DNA of 64,000 nt from Paenibacillus melissococcoides (GCA_944800085.1 CALYLO010000019.1:24845-88844), one strand, 5' to 3'. Positions 35,150 to 44,534 are shown, counted from the first letter of the stretch. The notes: a model not told the origin generated them from the sequence alone. Translations and numbers: made by a program.

Positions 35150-35178
35150 ACTTTATCACAAGGGTCAATTGAAGTCAA
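35150..35178 (-). promoter_or_regulatory. Promoter of rpmG-secE-nusG
   Basis: On the minus strand TTGACT (35178-35173), a 17-base spacer and TAAAGT (35155-35150). A further TATAAT at 35034-35029 lacks a -35 box. In the rest of the stretch 34983-35449 I see no gene; a short T-rich hairpin candidate near 35370-35400 may terminate sigH. Confidence 0.65.
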
Positions 35179-35449
35179 TGAAAAGATAGCGCTGCTGTGG
35201 GGTTCGCAGGGCTTCCTCGCTATGCCGTAGAACAGCTGCTTGCCGGTAAATCCGCTCTATCGAAATCGACTATTATTCATTATTGTGGAATCTGAACAAA
35301 TCTAAACCTGCGACGATGAGGCAATCGACAGACAATGCGATAGGGGCGTTCAGCAGAAGGGGCAGATTGGGTCAAAAAAGAAAGCGTCCGGCCTACTCCC
35401 CTCAGAGGATGTTCAACCCTGATTCTTATATAAGCCACAGACACTTCTT

Positions 35450-36109
35450 CTACTCTTCTCCGTCGCCGTCCCGCAGTTCCAGATAGCGCTCCAGCTTGCG
35501 CTTGACGCGCTGGAGGGCGTTGTCTATCGACTTGACATGGCGATCCAGATCAACGGCAATCTCCTGATAGGATCGGCCATCCAAATACAACATTAGCACT
35601 CTGCGCTCAAGATCGCTCAAGATCTCGGCCATCTTGTCTTCCAGTCCGACGAATTCTTCCTGATTGATAATCAGCTCTTCGGGATCCGACACGCGGGAGC
35701 CTCCGATAATATCAAGAAGCGTCCGGTCCGAATCCTCATCATAGATCGGCTTATCCAAGGATACATAGGAGTTCAATGGAATGTGCTTCTGGCGCGTTGC
35801 CGTCTTGATTGCGGTAATGATCTGCCTCGTGATGCACAGTTCGGCAAACGCCTTGAATGAAGCCAACTTATCGCCCTTGAAATCCCGGATTGACTTATAT
35901 AATCCGATCATACCTTCTTGTACGATATCCTCGCGATCGGCTCCTATCAAAAAATAAGAGCGTGCCTTCGCACGTACGAAATTACGGTACTTGTTAATTA
36001 AATACTCTAGCGCTTCGCTGTCTCCCTCACGAACTGCGTCGACGAGAAGTTCATCCGACAACCGTTCGTACGGACAGGGGGTGCTCAATGCTCTGAGGTC
36101 AACACTCAC
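35450..36109 (-). CDS. sigH: RNA polymerase sigma-H factor
   Basis: Sigma-70 family factor of the transition phase; in Bacillus it directs early sporulation and competence genes. Start set at a GTG (36109), 8 bases after GGAGGG, giving 219 residues. Region 2 reads NFVRAKARSYFLIGADREDI and IVQEGMIGLYKSIRDFKGDK, almost identical to Bacillus SigH; region 4 has YLDGRSYQEIAVDLDRHVKS. It lies between rae1 and rpmG, as in Bacillus. Confidence 0.95.
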   Translation of the reverse strand: MSVDLRALSTPCPYERLSDELLVDAVREGDSEALEYLINKYRNFVRAKARSYFLIGADREDIVQEGMIGLYKSIRDFKGDKLASFKAFAELCITRQIITAIKTATRQKHIPLNSYVSLDKPIYDEDSDRTLLDIIGGSRVSDPEELIINQEEFVGLEDKMAEILSDLERRVLMLYLDGRSYQEIAVDLDRHVKSIDNALQRVKRKLERYLELRDGDGEE

Positions 36110-36160
36110 TAGCAATCCCTCCGGCCTGCAACGCAATTCACCGTTACATCACAAATGATA

Positions 36161-36195
36161 GATTCAGTATATATGAATCTATCTCGCACCGTCAA
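36161..36195 (-). promoter_or_regulatory. sigH promoter with overlapping dyad
   Basis: On the minus strand TTGACG (36195-36190), an 18-base spacer and TATACT (36171-36166). GATTCA-TATATAC-TGAATC (36179-36161) is a perfect inverted repeat over the -10 region and could be an operator. Confidence 0.6.
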
Positions 36196-36245
36196 CCAAG
36201 GAAAGCCTTATCCGGCGCGGAATTCCAGCTATTCGACAAATTGTC

Positions 36246-36785
36246 CTAATCTTCTTCCCCCCGGCGCATCCGTTCGAGCTTCAGGAGCTGGTCGAGGCTG
36301 AGCTTTCCTTCCAGCGGATTGCGCTTCACCGGCTTCGTGGCATGCTCGCGAATCCGGCTCTCCACCTCCCGCCTCGATTGCTCCACGATAATCCGAAGCT
36401 CTCGGGCCGATATGCGCAGCGCGCCGAGGCCGAGGACGACGCGCTGCTCGGTCATATCCGAAGTGGCCACATAGATCTGGCGCCGGCGGTGGGAGAGCTC
36501 CTTGACGAGCCGCTCGATGCATTCGTCCGCCGTTTCCTTCTCCTTCGTGAAGTAGACTTCGATCTTGCCCTGCGTGTAGGTGGCTCCCAGTCCGGGGACG
36601 CGGTAGGCGTCGAAGACGGCGATGACCCGCCGGCCGGAATACGCCTGGTACTCCGCCAGGTTGTCCAGCAGGCGATCGCGCGCGTCCTCGAGCCTCCGGT
36701 CTGCCAGCTGCTTCAGCTCGTGCCAGGCGCCGATCATATTGTAGCCATCGACCAACAGCACGTCGCGCCAATCTTGCTGCCGCAT
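36246..36785 (-). CDS. rae1: NYN/PIN-domain ribosome-associated endoribonuclease (Rae1/YacP)
   Basis: 179 residues. DVLLVDGYNMIGAW at the N terminus, VIAVFDAYRVPG and YVATSDMTEQRVVLGLGA give the acidic residues of the NYN fold. Its Bacillus counterpart cuts mRNA in the ribosomal A site. The gene follows rlmB by 2 bases, in the cysE-cysS-mrnC-rlmB-rae1 order of Bacillus. Confidence 0.88.
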   Translation of the reverse strand: MRQQDWRDVLLVDGYNMIGAWHELKQLADRRLEDARDRLLDNLAEYQAYSGRRVIAVFDAYRVPGLGATYTQGKIEVYFTKEKETADECIERLVKELSHRRRQIYVATSDMTEQRVVLGLGALRISARELRIIVEQSRREVESRIREHATKPVKRNPLEGKLSLDQLLKLERMRRGEED

Positions 36786-36787
36786 TC

Positions 36788-37525
36788 TCAGCCGCGGCGC
36801 CGGCGCACGACCTCATACATGAATATCCCGGCGGCGACCGACGCATTTAACGAATTGATCTGTCCGGCCATCGGAAGCTTCAGCAGCGCATCGCAGGTCT
36901 GCTTGACGAGGCGGCCCATGCCCTTGCTCTCATTCCCGATGACCAGCGCGAGCGGCATCGTGAACAGGTCCGTCTCGTACAGGTCCTGGGTCGCGGACAC
37001 ATCCGTTCCGACGAGCCAGATGCCCCGCTCCTTCAACTGCTCCATCGTCTGCGCCAGATTCGTTACCCGCGCGACCGGCACATATTCTACGGCGCCGGCG
37101 GATGTTTTGGATACGGTGGCGGTCAAGCCGACCGAACGCCGCTTCGGAATGATGACGCCATGCGCTCCCGTGCAGTCCGCCGTCCGCAGAATCGAGCCGA
37201 GATTATGCGGATCCTCGATCTCGTCGAGGATCAGGAGGAACGGCGTCTCTCCCTTCGCTTCCGCCCGGGCGAGGATGTCGTCCACTTCCGCATAGCCGTA
37301 AGCGGCTACCTGGGCGACAACCCCTTGATGCTGGACACCCTCCGCCATCTGATCGAGCTTGCGCTTGTCCGCGGTCTGAACGATAACGCCCGCTTTCTTC
37401 GCTTCGGCGATAATCGGCTGCGTCAGATGCTTCTGCGCATTGTCCGCAATCCATATTTTATGAATGGTACGGCCGGAGCGGAGCGCCTCGGTGACCGAGT
37501 GCTTCCCGGCAATGTATTCTTCCAT
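36788..37525 (-). CDS. rlmB: 23S rRNA (guanosine-2'-O-)-methyltransferase RlmB
   Basis: SPOUT (TrmH) methyltransferase, 245 residues. The N-terminal L30e-like substrate domain is followed by NLGSILRTADCTGAHGVIIP, LVIGNESKGMGRLV and SLNASVAAGIFMYEVVR, the three knot motifs. Target by homology is G2251 of 23S rRNA (E. coli numbering). Confidence 0.92.
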   Translation of the reverse strand: MEEYIAGKHSVTEALRSGRTIHKIWIADNAQKHLTQPIIAEAKKAGVIVQTADKRKLDQMAEGVQHQGVVAQVAAYGYAEVDDILARAEAKGETPFLLILDEIEDPHNLGSILRTADCTGAHGVIIPKRRSVGLTATVSKTSAGAVEYVPVARVTNLAQTMEQLKERGIWLVGTDVSATQDLYETDLFTMPLALVIGNESKGMGRLVKQTCDALLKLPMAGQINSLNASVAAGIFMYEVVRRRRG

Positions 37526-37576
37526 GTCTATGCTGCCTCCCGTAATGTTGCTTCCTATTGCCGTTCAATCGGCTTA

Positions 37577-37668
37577 TTCCGGGTTGTCCCGGCTGTCCCG
37601 GCTGGTCCCGGCTGTCCCAGGTTGGCCCCGTTGTCCCGGGTGGGCCCGGATATCCCGGCCCGCCGGCT
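37577..37668. repeat. GC-rich imperfect tandem repeat between mrnC and rlmB
   Basis: About nine imperfect copies of a 9-base unit close to GTCCCGGCT. It lies in the 208-base gap between the mrnC stop and the rlmB start, inside a presumed operon. No gene is apparent there. Confidence 0.65.
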
Positions 37669-37733
37669 TGCCCGAATGTCAGCCTCCCGAACGAACATCG
37701 AGCCCGCAGCCCCAGCCGCCCAGCTGCGGCCGC

Positions 37734-38237
37734 CTATTCCGGCTTCCCATGCGCATCCGTCTGTGACGGCGCTTCTTCCTCCGGCGCCTGCACGACAATC
37801 TCGGCCAGCTCCCGAATGCGGCCGCCGCGGCCGCTGAAATACAAGTAACCGAACAGCGCCTCCAGCGCCGTCGCCTGGCGGTACTCATTCACATTGGCGC
37901 TCTTCGGCACCGCAGATTTGGCATTGCGCCCCTGGCGGACAATGTCCGCCTCCTCCGGCGTCAGCAGCGGCGCCAGGCGCGCAAGCGCCCGCGCCTGCGA
38001 CTTGGCCGACACGTAACGTGTCGCCTGCCGGTGCAGCACCTGCGGGCGATGGTTCGGCATAGAGATGAGATACTGGCGGATCGCCATCTCATAGACCGCA
38101 TCGCCCATATACGCCAGCACGATCGGCGGCAGCAGCTTCGGCTCCTTCGCGGGCGGGTAAGGGAACAGCCATGTTCCCCCCGCCTCTGCGCCGTCCGGTC
38201 GCACGGTCTTCATTCCCCGTTCCTCATTGTCATTCAT
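37734..38237 (-). CDS. mrnC: Mini-ribonuclease III (23S rRNA maturation)
   Basis: RNase III catalytic domain without a dsRNA-binding domain; matures 23S rRNA ends. The catalytic signature is VLAYMGDAVYEMAIRQYL, and SAKSQARALARLAPLLTPEE and NVNEYRQATALEALFGYLYF are conserved. The frame is open back to 38300, overlapping cysS. I propose MNDNEERG at 38237 (167 residues), but the start is uncertain; the family core begins about 35 residues in. Confidence 0.85.
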   Translation of the reverse strand: MNDNEERGMKTVRPDGAEAGGTWLFPYPPAKEPKLLPPIVLAYMGDAVYEMAIRQYLISMPNHRPQVLHRQATRYVSAKSQARALARLAPLLTPEEADIVRQGRNAKSAVPKSANVNEYRQATALEALFGYLYFSGRGGRIRELAEIVVQAPEEEAPSQTDAHGKPE

Positions 38238-38284
38238 CACGTCTGTTGCTCCGTCCTTCGCATCCGGCTGCACTCGCGGCTCCC

Positions 38285-39703
38285 TCATTTGCGGCGCCAA
38301 CGGATGCCTTGCGGCGTATCTTCCAGGATAATGCCCTGGGCGGTCAGCATATCGCGAATCTCATCGGCGCGCGCCCAGTTCTTCGCCTTGCGCGCTTCGG
38401 TGCGCTCTTGAATCAGGCGGTCGATCTCCTCGTCAAGCAGCTCCTCTTCCTCCTGCTCCGGAACGAGACCGAGCACATTATTCATCGCCTCGATCGCATC
38501 GAGCAGCGCTTGCAGATTCGCCGTCCGCCGCTCGTCCTCGCTTCCCTGCTGCATTGTGCTGTTCGCCAGGTTCACCCAATCGAACATGGCCGTAATCGCA
38601 TCGGCCGTATTGAAGTCATCCTGCATCTTCGCGTCGAACGTATCGAGGATGCCGGCCAGCTTCTGCTGCACAGCCTCGTCCGGGTCCCGCTCCGCCGCGT
38701 CCTCCGCCGACTTGAGCAGATGGCGGAGATTCTGAACCGCGTTGACGATGCGGCCCACGCTCTTCTCGGCCTGCATCATCGCTTCCTCGCTGAAATTGAG
38801 CGGATTGCGGTAATGGGTGGCGAGGATGAAGTAGCGGATCGCCTCCATCTTGTAGCGCGCGCGGAGCTCCTTGACGATGACGCCGTTGCCGAGCGATTTC
38901 GACATTTTTTCGTTGTTGATATGAATGTACCCGTTATGCATCCAAATATTCGCGAGCGGCTTGCCGGTCAGCGATTCGGATTGCGCCACTTCGCACTCGT
39001 GATGCGGGAACTGCAAATCCTGGCCTCCGCCGTGAATATCCAACGTATCGCCCAAAAATTTGCGCGCCATGGCGGAGCATTCGATATGCCACCCCGGACG
39101 GCCCTCGCCCCATGGGCTCTGCCAGGAGATCTCTCCCGGCTTCGCCGCCTTCCAGAGCACGAAATCTTCCGGATTCTCCTTCCGCTCATCGACCTCGACC
39201 CGGATGCCGTGCTGCAGCTCCTCAAGGTTCTGATGGGACAGCTTGCCGTATTCTTTGAACCGGTTCGTGCGGAAATAGACATCCTTGCCGGATTCATACG
39301 CATAGCCTTCCTCCACCAGATTGGCGATGAAGGCGATAATTTCCTCGATATGATCGAGCACGCGCGGGTTATGCGTCGCGCGCCGCACGCCGAGGCCGTC
39401 GATATCCTCGTAGAATGCCTGGATGAACCGCTCCGCGATGACAGGCACGGGATCGCCCGTCTCAATGGACTTGCGGATAAGGCGATCGTCCACGTCGGTG
39501 AAGTTCACGACATAATTCACCTCATAGCCGATCTGTTCCAAATAGCGCCGCACCACATCGAATACGATCTGGGGCCTGGCATTTCCGATATGAATATAAT
39601 CGTACACGGTCGGGCCGCACACATACATGTTCACCTTATCCGGATGCACCGGAACGAACGTTTCTTTGCGGCGCGTCATCGTGTTGTAAATCTGAAGCGT
39701 CAT
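38285..39703 (-). CDS. cysS: Cysteinyl-tRNA synthetase
   Basis: Class I synthetase that charges tRNA-Cys. 472 residues. The zinc cysteine in VCGPTVYDYIHIGNARP, the HIGN motif itself, the zinc-site segment HIECSAMARKFLG and HGGGQDLQFPHHECE, and KMSKS in NNEKMSKSLGNG are present. Downstream of cysE by 37 bases. Confidence 0.97.
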   Translation of the reverse strand: MTLQIYNTMTRRKETFVPVHPDKVNMYVCGPTVYDYIHIGNARPQIVFDVVRRYLEQIGYEVNYVVNFTDVDDRLIRKSIETGDPVPVIAERFIQAFYEDIDGLGVRRATHNPRVLDHIEEIIAFIANLVEEGYAYESGKDVYFRTNRFKEYGKLSHQNLEELQHGIRVEVDERKENPEDFVLWKAAKPGEISWQSPWGEGRPGWHIECSAMARKFLGDTLDIHGGGQDLQFPHHECEVAQSESLTGKPLANIWMHNGYIHINNEKMSKSLGNGVIVKELRARYKMEAIRYFILATHYRNPLNFSEEAMMQAEKSVGRIVNAVQNLRHLLKSAEDAAERDPDEAVQQKLAGILDTFDAKMQDDFNTADAITAMFDWVNLANSTMQQGSEDERRTANLQALLDAIEAMNNVLGLVPEQEEEELLDEEIDRLIQERTEARKAKNWARADEIRDMLTAQGIILEDTPQGIRWRRK

Positions 39704-39740
39704 GTTGAGTTAACCTCCCTGTTTCATATGCCCGTTCGGG

Positions 39741-40430
39741 CTATTGCCGTTGCGCAAGCTCCGCAGCCCCCTCGCGAAGGGCTGCCGTCTCCTGCTTTTG
39801 TTGCTCAAGCTCCGCCCGCAGGGAATCGATCTCCCGCTGCATCCCGCGCAGCATGTCGACGACCGGATCCGGAAGCTGGGCATGGTTGAGCCGGTCGATG
39901 CGGACGCCGTCCTGCTTCACGATCCGGCCCGGGATGCCGACGACCGTGCAGTTGGCCGGCACCTCCCGCAGGACGACGGAGTTGGCCCCGATATTCGAAT
40001 TATCGCCGACCTTGAACGAACCGAGCACCTTGGCCCCGGAGGCGATAACGACGTTGTTCCCGATCGTCGGGTGGCGCTTGCCTTTCTCCTTGCCGGTACC
40101 GCCAAGCGTGACGCCTTGATAGATCACGACATCGTTCCCGATCTCGCAGGTCTCGCCAATCACGACCCCCATGCCGTGGTCGATGAACAGCCGTTCCCCG
40201 ATGCGGGCGCCGGGGTGAATCTCAATGCCCGTGAAGAAGCGGCTTACCTGGGAGATGATGCGGGCGATCGTGAACCAGCGGTGCTTATAGAACCAGTGCG
40301 CCACCAGATGGGCCCAGATCGCGTGCAGGCCGGAATACGTAAAAATCACTTCAAATCGGCTGCGTGCCGCCGGGTCGTTCTCGAATACGGCCCGGATGTC
40401 GGATTGCATTCTTCGGTAGATGCGTCGCAT
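39741..40430 (-). CDS. cysE: Serine O-acetyltransferase
   Basis: First step of cysteine synthesis: serine + acetyl-CoA to O-acetylserine. 229 residues. The N-terminal helical domain starts [20 protein letters not shown]; the left-handed beta-helix has [37 protein letters not shown] and [11 protein letters not shown]-terminal coiled-coil-like stretch ([15 protein letters not shown]) is extra. GAGGGGGA precedes the ATG. An IS element now lies between this gene and its probable T-box leader. Confidence 0.95.
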   Translation of the reverse strand: MRRIYRRMQSDIRAVFENDPAARSRFEVIFTYSGLHAIWAHLVAHWFYKHRWFTIARIISQVSRFFTGIEIHPGARIGERLFIDHGMGVVIGETCEIGNDVVIYQGVTLGGTGKEKGKRHPTIGNNVVIASGAKVLGSFKVGDNSNIGANSVVLREVPANCTVVGIPGRIVKQDGVRIDRLNHAQLPDPVVDMLRGMQREIDSLRAELEQQKQETAALREGAAELAQRQ

Positions 40431-40507
40431 GACCCGTCCCCCTCTTCTTTATCGGCTTGATTCGTTCATAATGCGGTGGCCGGAGAACACGATGTTCGGG
40501 ATTTTCG

Positions 40508-40624
40508 CATGCGTGTACTCCAAACGCGGACTTCAAACGTGTAGTCCAATCGTGTAATCCAATCGTGTAATCCAATCGTGTAATCCAATCGTGTAATCCA
40601 AACATGTAATCCAAACGTGTGCCA
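40508..40624. repeat. 13-bp tandem repeat, about nine units, upstream of cysE
   Basis: Nine consecutive 13-base units; the four central ones (40547-40598) are identical, CAATCGTGTAATC, and the outer ones diverge. It lies in the leader between the IS and cysE, 78 bases from the start codon. The 40431-40914 stretch holds no gene besides this repeat, two palindromic motifs (40629-40642, 40679-40693) and the IS left end. Confidence 0.9.
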
Positions 40625-40751
40625 AAATACTGTAAAATTACATGATTTTCATCAACACCGGTGTGCGGATTAGTGAATACTGCAAATATACAGGAATTCT
40701 GTCGGTTATCGCTTGGACTGATCCAGATCCGGGGAAAATACTGTACTTTTG

Positions 40752-42263
40752 CACTAGCGTTGCATCGAGCGGTTAGTTCATAATCTAATTTCAATTAACA
40801 TCAATATATGATATATATTTACATTTGCGATGTCCGCGCTAAGTCTAAAAAAGTCGAGCTGGAAACAGACCCTACGCGTTATCCATTATATGTAAAAATC
40901 GTTTTCGTTTGTCATTACGTCACAATCAGTCTCGGTTTCATCGACTTTGTTGCCTTTTTCGGACGTCTCCCATTTCGCTTTGGTCGACCTCTAGATGTTC
41001 GAGTCGGCTTGCGGTTGAGTGCAGCGATCAAATTTTCCCATGGTTTTTCCGCATAGATGCGAATCAACTGGAGGAGGTCCCATGTCGACTTTTTACAGTC
41101 CAGTGTTAATTTAATCAGCAAACAGAGAGCATACGCGATTAAAGCAATATACATTTGGTTCCAAATCGCTTCGGCCGTATAACCGTGGGGTTTTACCAAT
41201 CGAATATGCTGCTTGACCCATTTAAAAAACAACTCAATATGCCAGCGATTTCGATAAATCTCGGCAATTTGATGTGCGGATAAGTCAAATCGATTCGTTA
41301 CAATTCGATAGGTACGCCCTTGGTCATCCTTAAACTCAATCAAACGCAGAACCGCTGGCAGCTCCGGCATCGTCACATCAGCATCAAGGATAAACCCATT
41401 CTGCCTTTTGGGGAGGTCTCTTTTTCTGATGATCGTTAACCGGCTCTTTTGCTTGACGCGGCAAACAAATTTAATCTTATCCTCTACCCATTTCTGAAAA
41501 TGGTCGTATACCTGGTATCCTCGGTCCATCACGTAGGTCGCATCTTTATCCACTGTAAATTCCAACACGACTTCATGATCGGCTACATCTTTGGTTGAAG
41601 CGACGATCTTGTCTGGATACATCGTTTTGGAGTCCGCAACGACCAAGGAGGTGTGCATCTTCACGCCATGGCTACTTTTGGAACAATAGGACCATTTCGC
41701 GAGAATGGGAGGTAGTGTAATTCCCGATGAATCGATTAGCTTGAGTTTCCCAATACCAGGCGTAATGCCGCGTTTCCCTTTTGTAAGTTGCTTGATTCGA
41801 TCAATGAGCGAGAAAAAGAGCGTCTGAAGATACTCCATAGGCAGCCGTTTCAGCTTCCGCGATAGTTGAGAAGCGCTTATGCTCTTGAGACCCAGAAGAT
41901 CTTGAAATTCAGGATTAGCCGCTACATGCTCTGACATGACTTTGTATGAGTCTCGTTGCTGAAGCTGTGCCTCTACAAATAAGAGTGTCGAAGAGCCGAC
42001 AAACAGCTTTTGGTCCCGGTAATCCAATGACTCGTGTCGAGTAGAATGGACATGTAACCATTTTAGGCATTGACAAATGACGTTATGATTCGGTACGTTA
42101 TCCATAAGAAATCTCCTTTGTTGAGGCGTTTTATGGATAACGTTAGGGTAACTCAACAATAGGAGATTTCTTTATTTTTGTCCATGAATATAGTTCAATA
42201 AGTTACAAATATAGAGACTTATGGGATAGAAATTTTCGTAAAAAGATTGATGCAACGCTAGTG
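40752..42263 (-). mobile_element. Complete IS4-family insertion sequence, 1512 bp
   Basis: Perfect 15-bp terminal inverted repeats, CACTAGCGTTGCATC (40752-40766) and GATGCAACGCTAGTG (42249-42263), flanked by a 9-bp direct repeat GTACTTTTG (40743-40751 and 42264-42272), the target duplication. One intact transposase gene. Intact ends and matching duplication suggest a recent insertion. It sits between the T-box leader and cysE, in the same orientation. Confidence 0.95.
40915..42105 (-). CDS. IS4-family DDE transposase
   Basis: 396 residues, start at MDNVPNHNVICQCLKW with AAAGGAGA upstream. DDE residues: the first Asp in KLKLIDSSGITLP, the second in YVMDRGYQVYDHF, and the glutamate in the Y-(2)-R-(3)-E signature YRNRWHIELFFKW. 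The C terminus is very basic. The reading frame is undamaged. Confidence 0.93.
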   Translation of the reverse strand: MDNVPNHNVICQCLKWLHVHSTRHESLDYRDQKLFVGSSTLLFVEAQLQQRDSYKVMSEHVAANPEFQDLLGLKSISASQLSRKLKRLPMEYLQTLFFSLIDRIKQLTKGKRGITPGIGKLKLIDSSGITLPPILAKWSYCSKSSHGVKMHTSLVVADSKTMYPDKIVASTKDVADHEVVLEFTVDKDATYVMDRGYQVYDHFQKWVEDKIKFVCRVKQKSRLTIIRKRDLPKRQNGFILDADVTMPELPAVLRLIEFKDDQGRTYRIVTNRFDLSAHQIAEIYRNRWHIELFFKWVKQHIRLVKPHGYTAEAIWNQMYIALIAYALCLLIKLTLDCKKSTWDLLQLIRIYAEKPWENLIAALNRKPTRTSRGRPKRNGRRPKKATKSMKPRLIVT

Positions 42264-42442
42264 GTACTTTTGCAGCTTTTCTTGCGATTTCCCGATCCGT
42301 GGCGCTAAATTGCTGCATTTTCGCAGGATTGACGACAGTCCAGAACGAGTTGCCGGCCTACAGACACAAGCAGGCTCACGGCCCACAGACCAGAGCAGGC
42401 CACCGGTGCACTCGGCCACTCGGCCCCTTCGAGCCCTTCATA

Positions 42443-42856
42443 CAAAAAACGCCCCCGCAGCCGGTATCGGCTGCAGAGGCGCAAGGCGCGGTTCCACTCT
42501 GCCTAGACAGCGATGAGGCGCCGGCAGCCCTTATCACAGGATCCGGCTGCGCGAACGGATATCACTATCCATCTTCACTGTCCCGTAACGCGGACAACCC
42601 GCCGCCCCCTACCCGTGCCGGTGCACGCTCAAGGACGGAGCTTCCGGGCGCAGCGCGCCAGCCGGGAACCGGAACGACTTGCAGCCTGCCAGGCCTTGGC
42701 TGTCCGCCGCGTCCTGCCGGTCGTTCTCTCTGTGCGGTTCGGTATCGCTGACGCTCTCCCGTTCAACGCCTTTTTTTGGATGATTCGACTTCCTGTCGTC
42801 AATCTTGGATCATCGTCTATTCTAACTCATACTAACTATCCCAATATCCTGATGCT
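42443..42856 (-). promoter_or_regulatory. T-box riboswitch, probably for cysteine (cysE-cysS leader)
   Basis: The minus strand carries the antiterminator T-box AGAGTGGAACCGCG (42500-42487); the UGGA in the bulge fits a tRNA with discriminator U, as in tRNA-Cys. It is followed by the terminator (stem of about 13 bp around GCAGCCG-ATA-CCGGCTGC) and TTTTTT (42480-42443). In the upstream stem AACGAC pairs with GTCGTT, and TGCA sits just before GTCGTT, compatible with a UGC (Cys) specifier. Uncharged tRNA-Cys should allow readthrough. The stem I fold is inferred by eye. The rest of 42264-43022 has no gene. Confidence 0.82.
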
Positions 42857-42860
42857 TCTC

Positions 42861-42890
42861 AGTATATCGGATCGGTCCGCCGGCTGACAA
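42861..42890 (-). promoter_or_regulatory. Promoter of the T-box transcript
   Basis: On the minus strand TTGTCA (42890-42885), an 18-base spacer and TATACT (42866-42861), placed just upstream of the T-box leader. Confidence 0.65.
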
Positions 42891-43022
42891 TAAGAAGTTG
42901 GCCCCTTGGAGGTTAGCCCTTAGAGAGAGCCGACCGTTATGCGCCTTGGCCGAGACGGCCCCGCATCTGCTCTCCACGCAGCGACGCTTCCGCACCTGCA
43001 CGTCTAGGCGCTGCCGGCCCGC

Positions 43023-44477
43023 CTACGCGCCTTGGCGGAGACGGTTCAGTACCGTCTCTTTGCCGAGCAGCACGATCGTCTCGTTCAGATCCCGCCCGTG
43101 CATCTGGCCGGATACGGCGACGCGGACCGGCATGAACAGCCCTTTGCCCTTGGCGCCGGTCTCCTTCTGCACTTCCTTCAGCGCCGCCTTGATCATGTCG
43201 GCGTCCCACGCCTCCGCCGCTTCGAGCTTGGCATGCAGCGCCTGCAGCACCGCCGGAACCTGCGGCTCCTCGAGGACAGCCTTCGCCTCTTCGTCTATCG
43301 CCAGCTCTTCGCGGAAGAACATCTCCGACAGTTCGACGATGTCCGAAGCGCAGGTCATCTGCTCCTGATACAGCTTCACGAGCGCCTTCGCCCAAGCCTG
43401 CTGCTCTTCGCTCAGCGTCTGCGGCAAGCGTCCCGCCTTCTGCAAGTGCGGGATGGCAAGCGCGGCAATCCGCTCCGGATCCGCCTGCTTCATGTACACG
43501 TTATTCAAGTGAGCCAATTTGTTCGTATCGAATACGGCCGGGCTCTTCGACAGCCGATTCGCATCGAAGATCCGAATCAGCTCCTCGCGGGAGAAAATCT
43601 CCTCTTCCCCTTCCGGCGACCAGCCAAGCAGCGCGATGAAATTCAGCATCGCTTCCGGCAAATAGCCGAGCTGTTCGTACTGCTCCATGAACTGGATAAT
43701 CGACTCGTCCCGCTTGCTCAGCTTCTTCCGGTTCTCGTTCACGATGAGCGTCATATGCCCGAACACCGGCGCTTCCCAGCCGAACGCTTCGTAAATCATC
43801 AATTGGCGCAGCGTGTTGGTGATATGATCCTCGCCGCGCAGCACATGCGAGATGCGCATCAAGTAATCATCGAGCACGACCGCGAAGTTATAGGTCGGAA
43901 TGCCGTCCTTCTTCACGATGACCCAGTCGCCGGTCGTCTCGGAATCGAACGTAATCTCGCCCTTGACGAGATCGTTGAATGTATAGGAGCGCTGCTCCGG
44001 CACCCGGAAGCGAATGCTCGGCTGGCGGCCTTCCGCTTCCAGGCGCGCCCGGTCCTCCGCCGTCAGATGGCGGCAGGTGCCCGCATACTTCGGCGTCTCC
44101 CCTCGCGCCATCTGGGCTTCCCGCTCCGCCTCCAGCTCCTGCTCCGTGCAGTAGCAGCGATACGCGAGACCGCGCTCCAGCAGCTCGTCCACATGCTTGT
44201 TATAAATAGCGAGACGCTCGGTCTGACGGTACGGCCCGTACTCGCCGCCGACATCGACGCTCTCGTCCCAATCCATGCCGAGCCATTTCATATACTTGAA
44301 CTGATTCTCTTCGCCGCCTTCCACATTGCGCTTCACGTCCGTATCCTCGATGCGGACGATAAAGTCTCCGCCGTGATGGCGTGCGAATAAATAGTTGAAT
44401 AATGCCGTGCGCGCATTGCCGATATGCAGATGTCCTGTCGGACTTGGCGCATACCGGACACGAATGTCGTTGCTCAT
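43023..44477 (-). CDS. gltX: Glutamyl-tRNA synthetase
   Basis: Class I synthetase, 484 residues. HIGN motif in [20 protein letters not shown] and the KMSKS equivalent KLSKRDES. In Firmicutes lacking glutaminyl-tRNA synthetase, this enzyme also charges tRNA-Gln with glutamate. Follows ispF by 57 bases. Confidence 0.97.
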   Translation of the reverse strand: MSNDIRVRYAPSPTGHLHIGNARTALFNYLFARHHGGDFIVRIEDTDVKRNVEGGEENQFKYMKWLGMDWDESVDVGGEYGPYRQTERLAIYNKHVDELLERGLAYRCYCTEQELEAEREAQMARGETPKYAGTCRHLTAEDRARLEAEGRQPSIRFRVPEQRSYTFNDLVKGEITFDSETTGDWVIVKKDGIPTYNFAVVLDDYLMRISHVLRGEDHITNTLRQLMIYEAFGWEAPVFGHMTLIVNENRKKLSKRDESIIQFMEQYEQLGYLPEAMLNFIALLGWSPEGEEEIFSREELIRIFDANRLSKSPAVFDTNKLAHLNNVYMKQADPERIAALAIPHLQKAGRLPQTLSEEQQAWAKALVKLYQEQMTCASDIVELSEMFFREELAIDEEAKAVLEEPQVPAVLQALHAKLEAAEAWDADMIKAALKEVQKETGAKGKGLFMPVRVAVSGQMHGRDLNETIVLLGKETVLNRLRQGA

Positions 44478-44534
44478 ACGAATTCCCCTCCGGACACATT
44501 GCCTAGTCTTGATCTATCCAATTATGATACCATA

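Noticed and set aside
40508-40624. CRISPR array
   Set aside because: Units are only 13 bases and adjoin without spacers; no cas genes are nearby.
42299-42887. Plus-strand frames over the T-box region
   Set aside because: The stretch is explained by an RNA leader on the minus strand; the frames lack binding sites.
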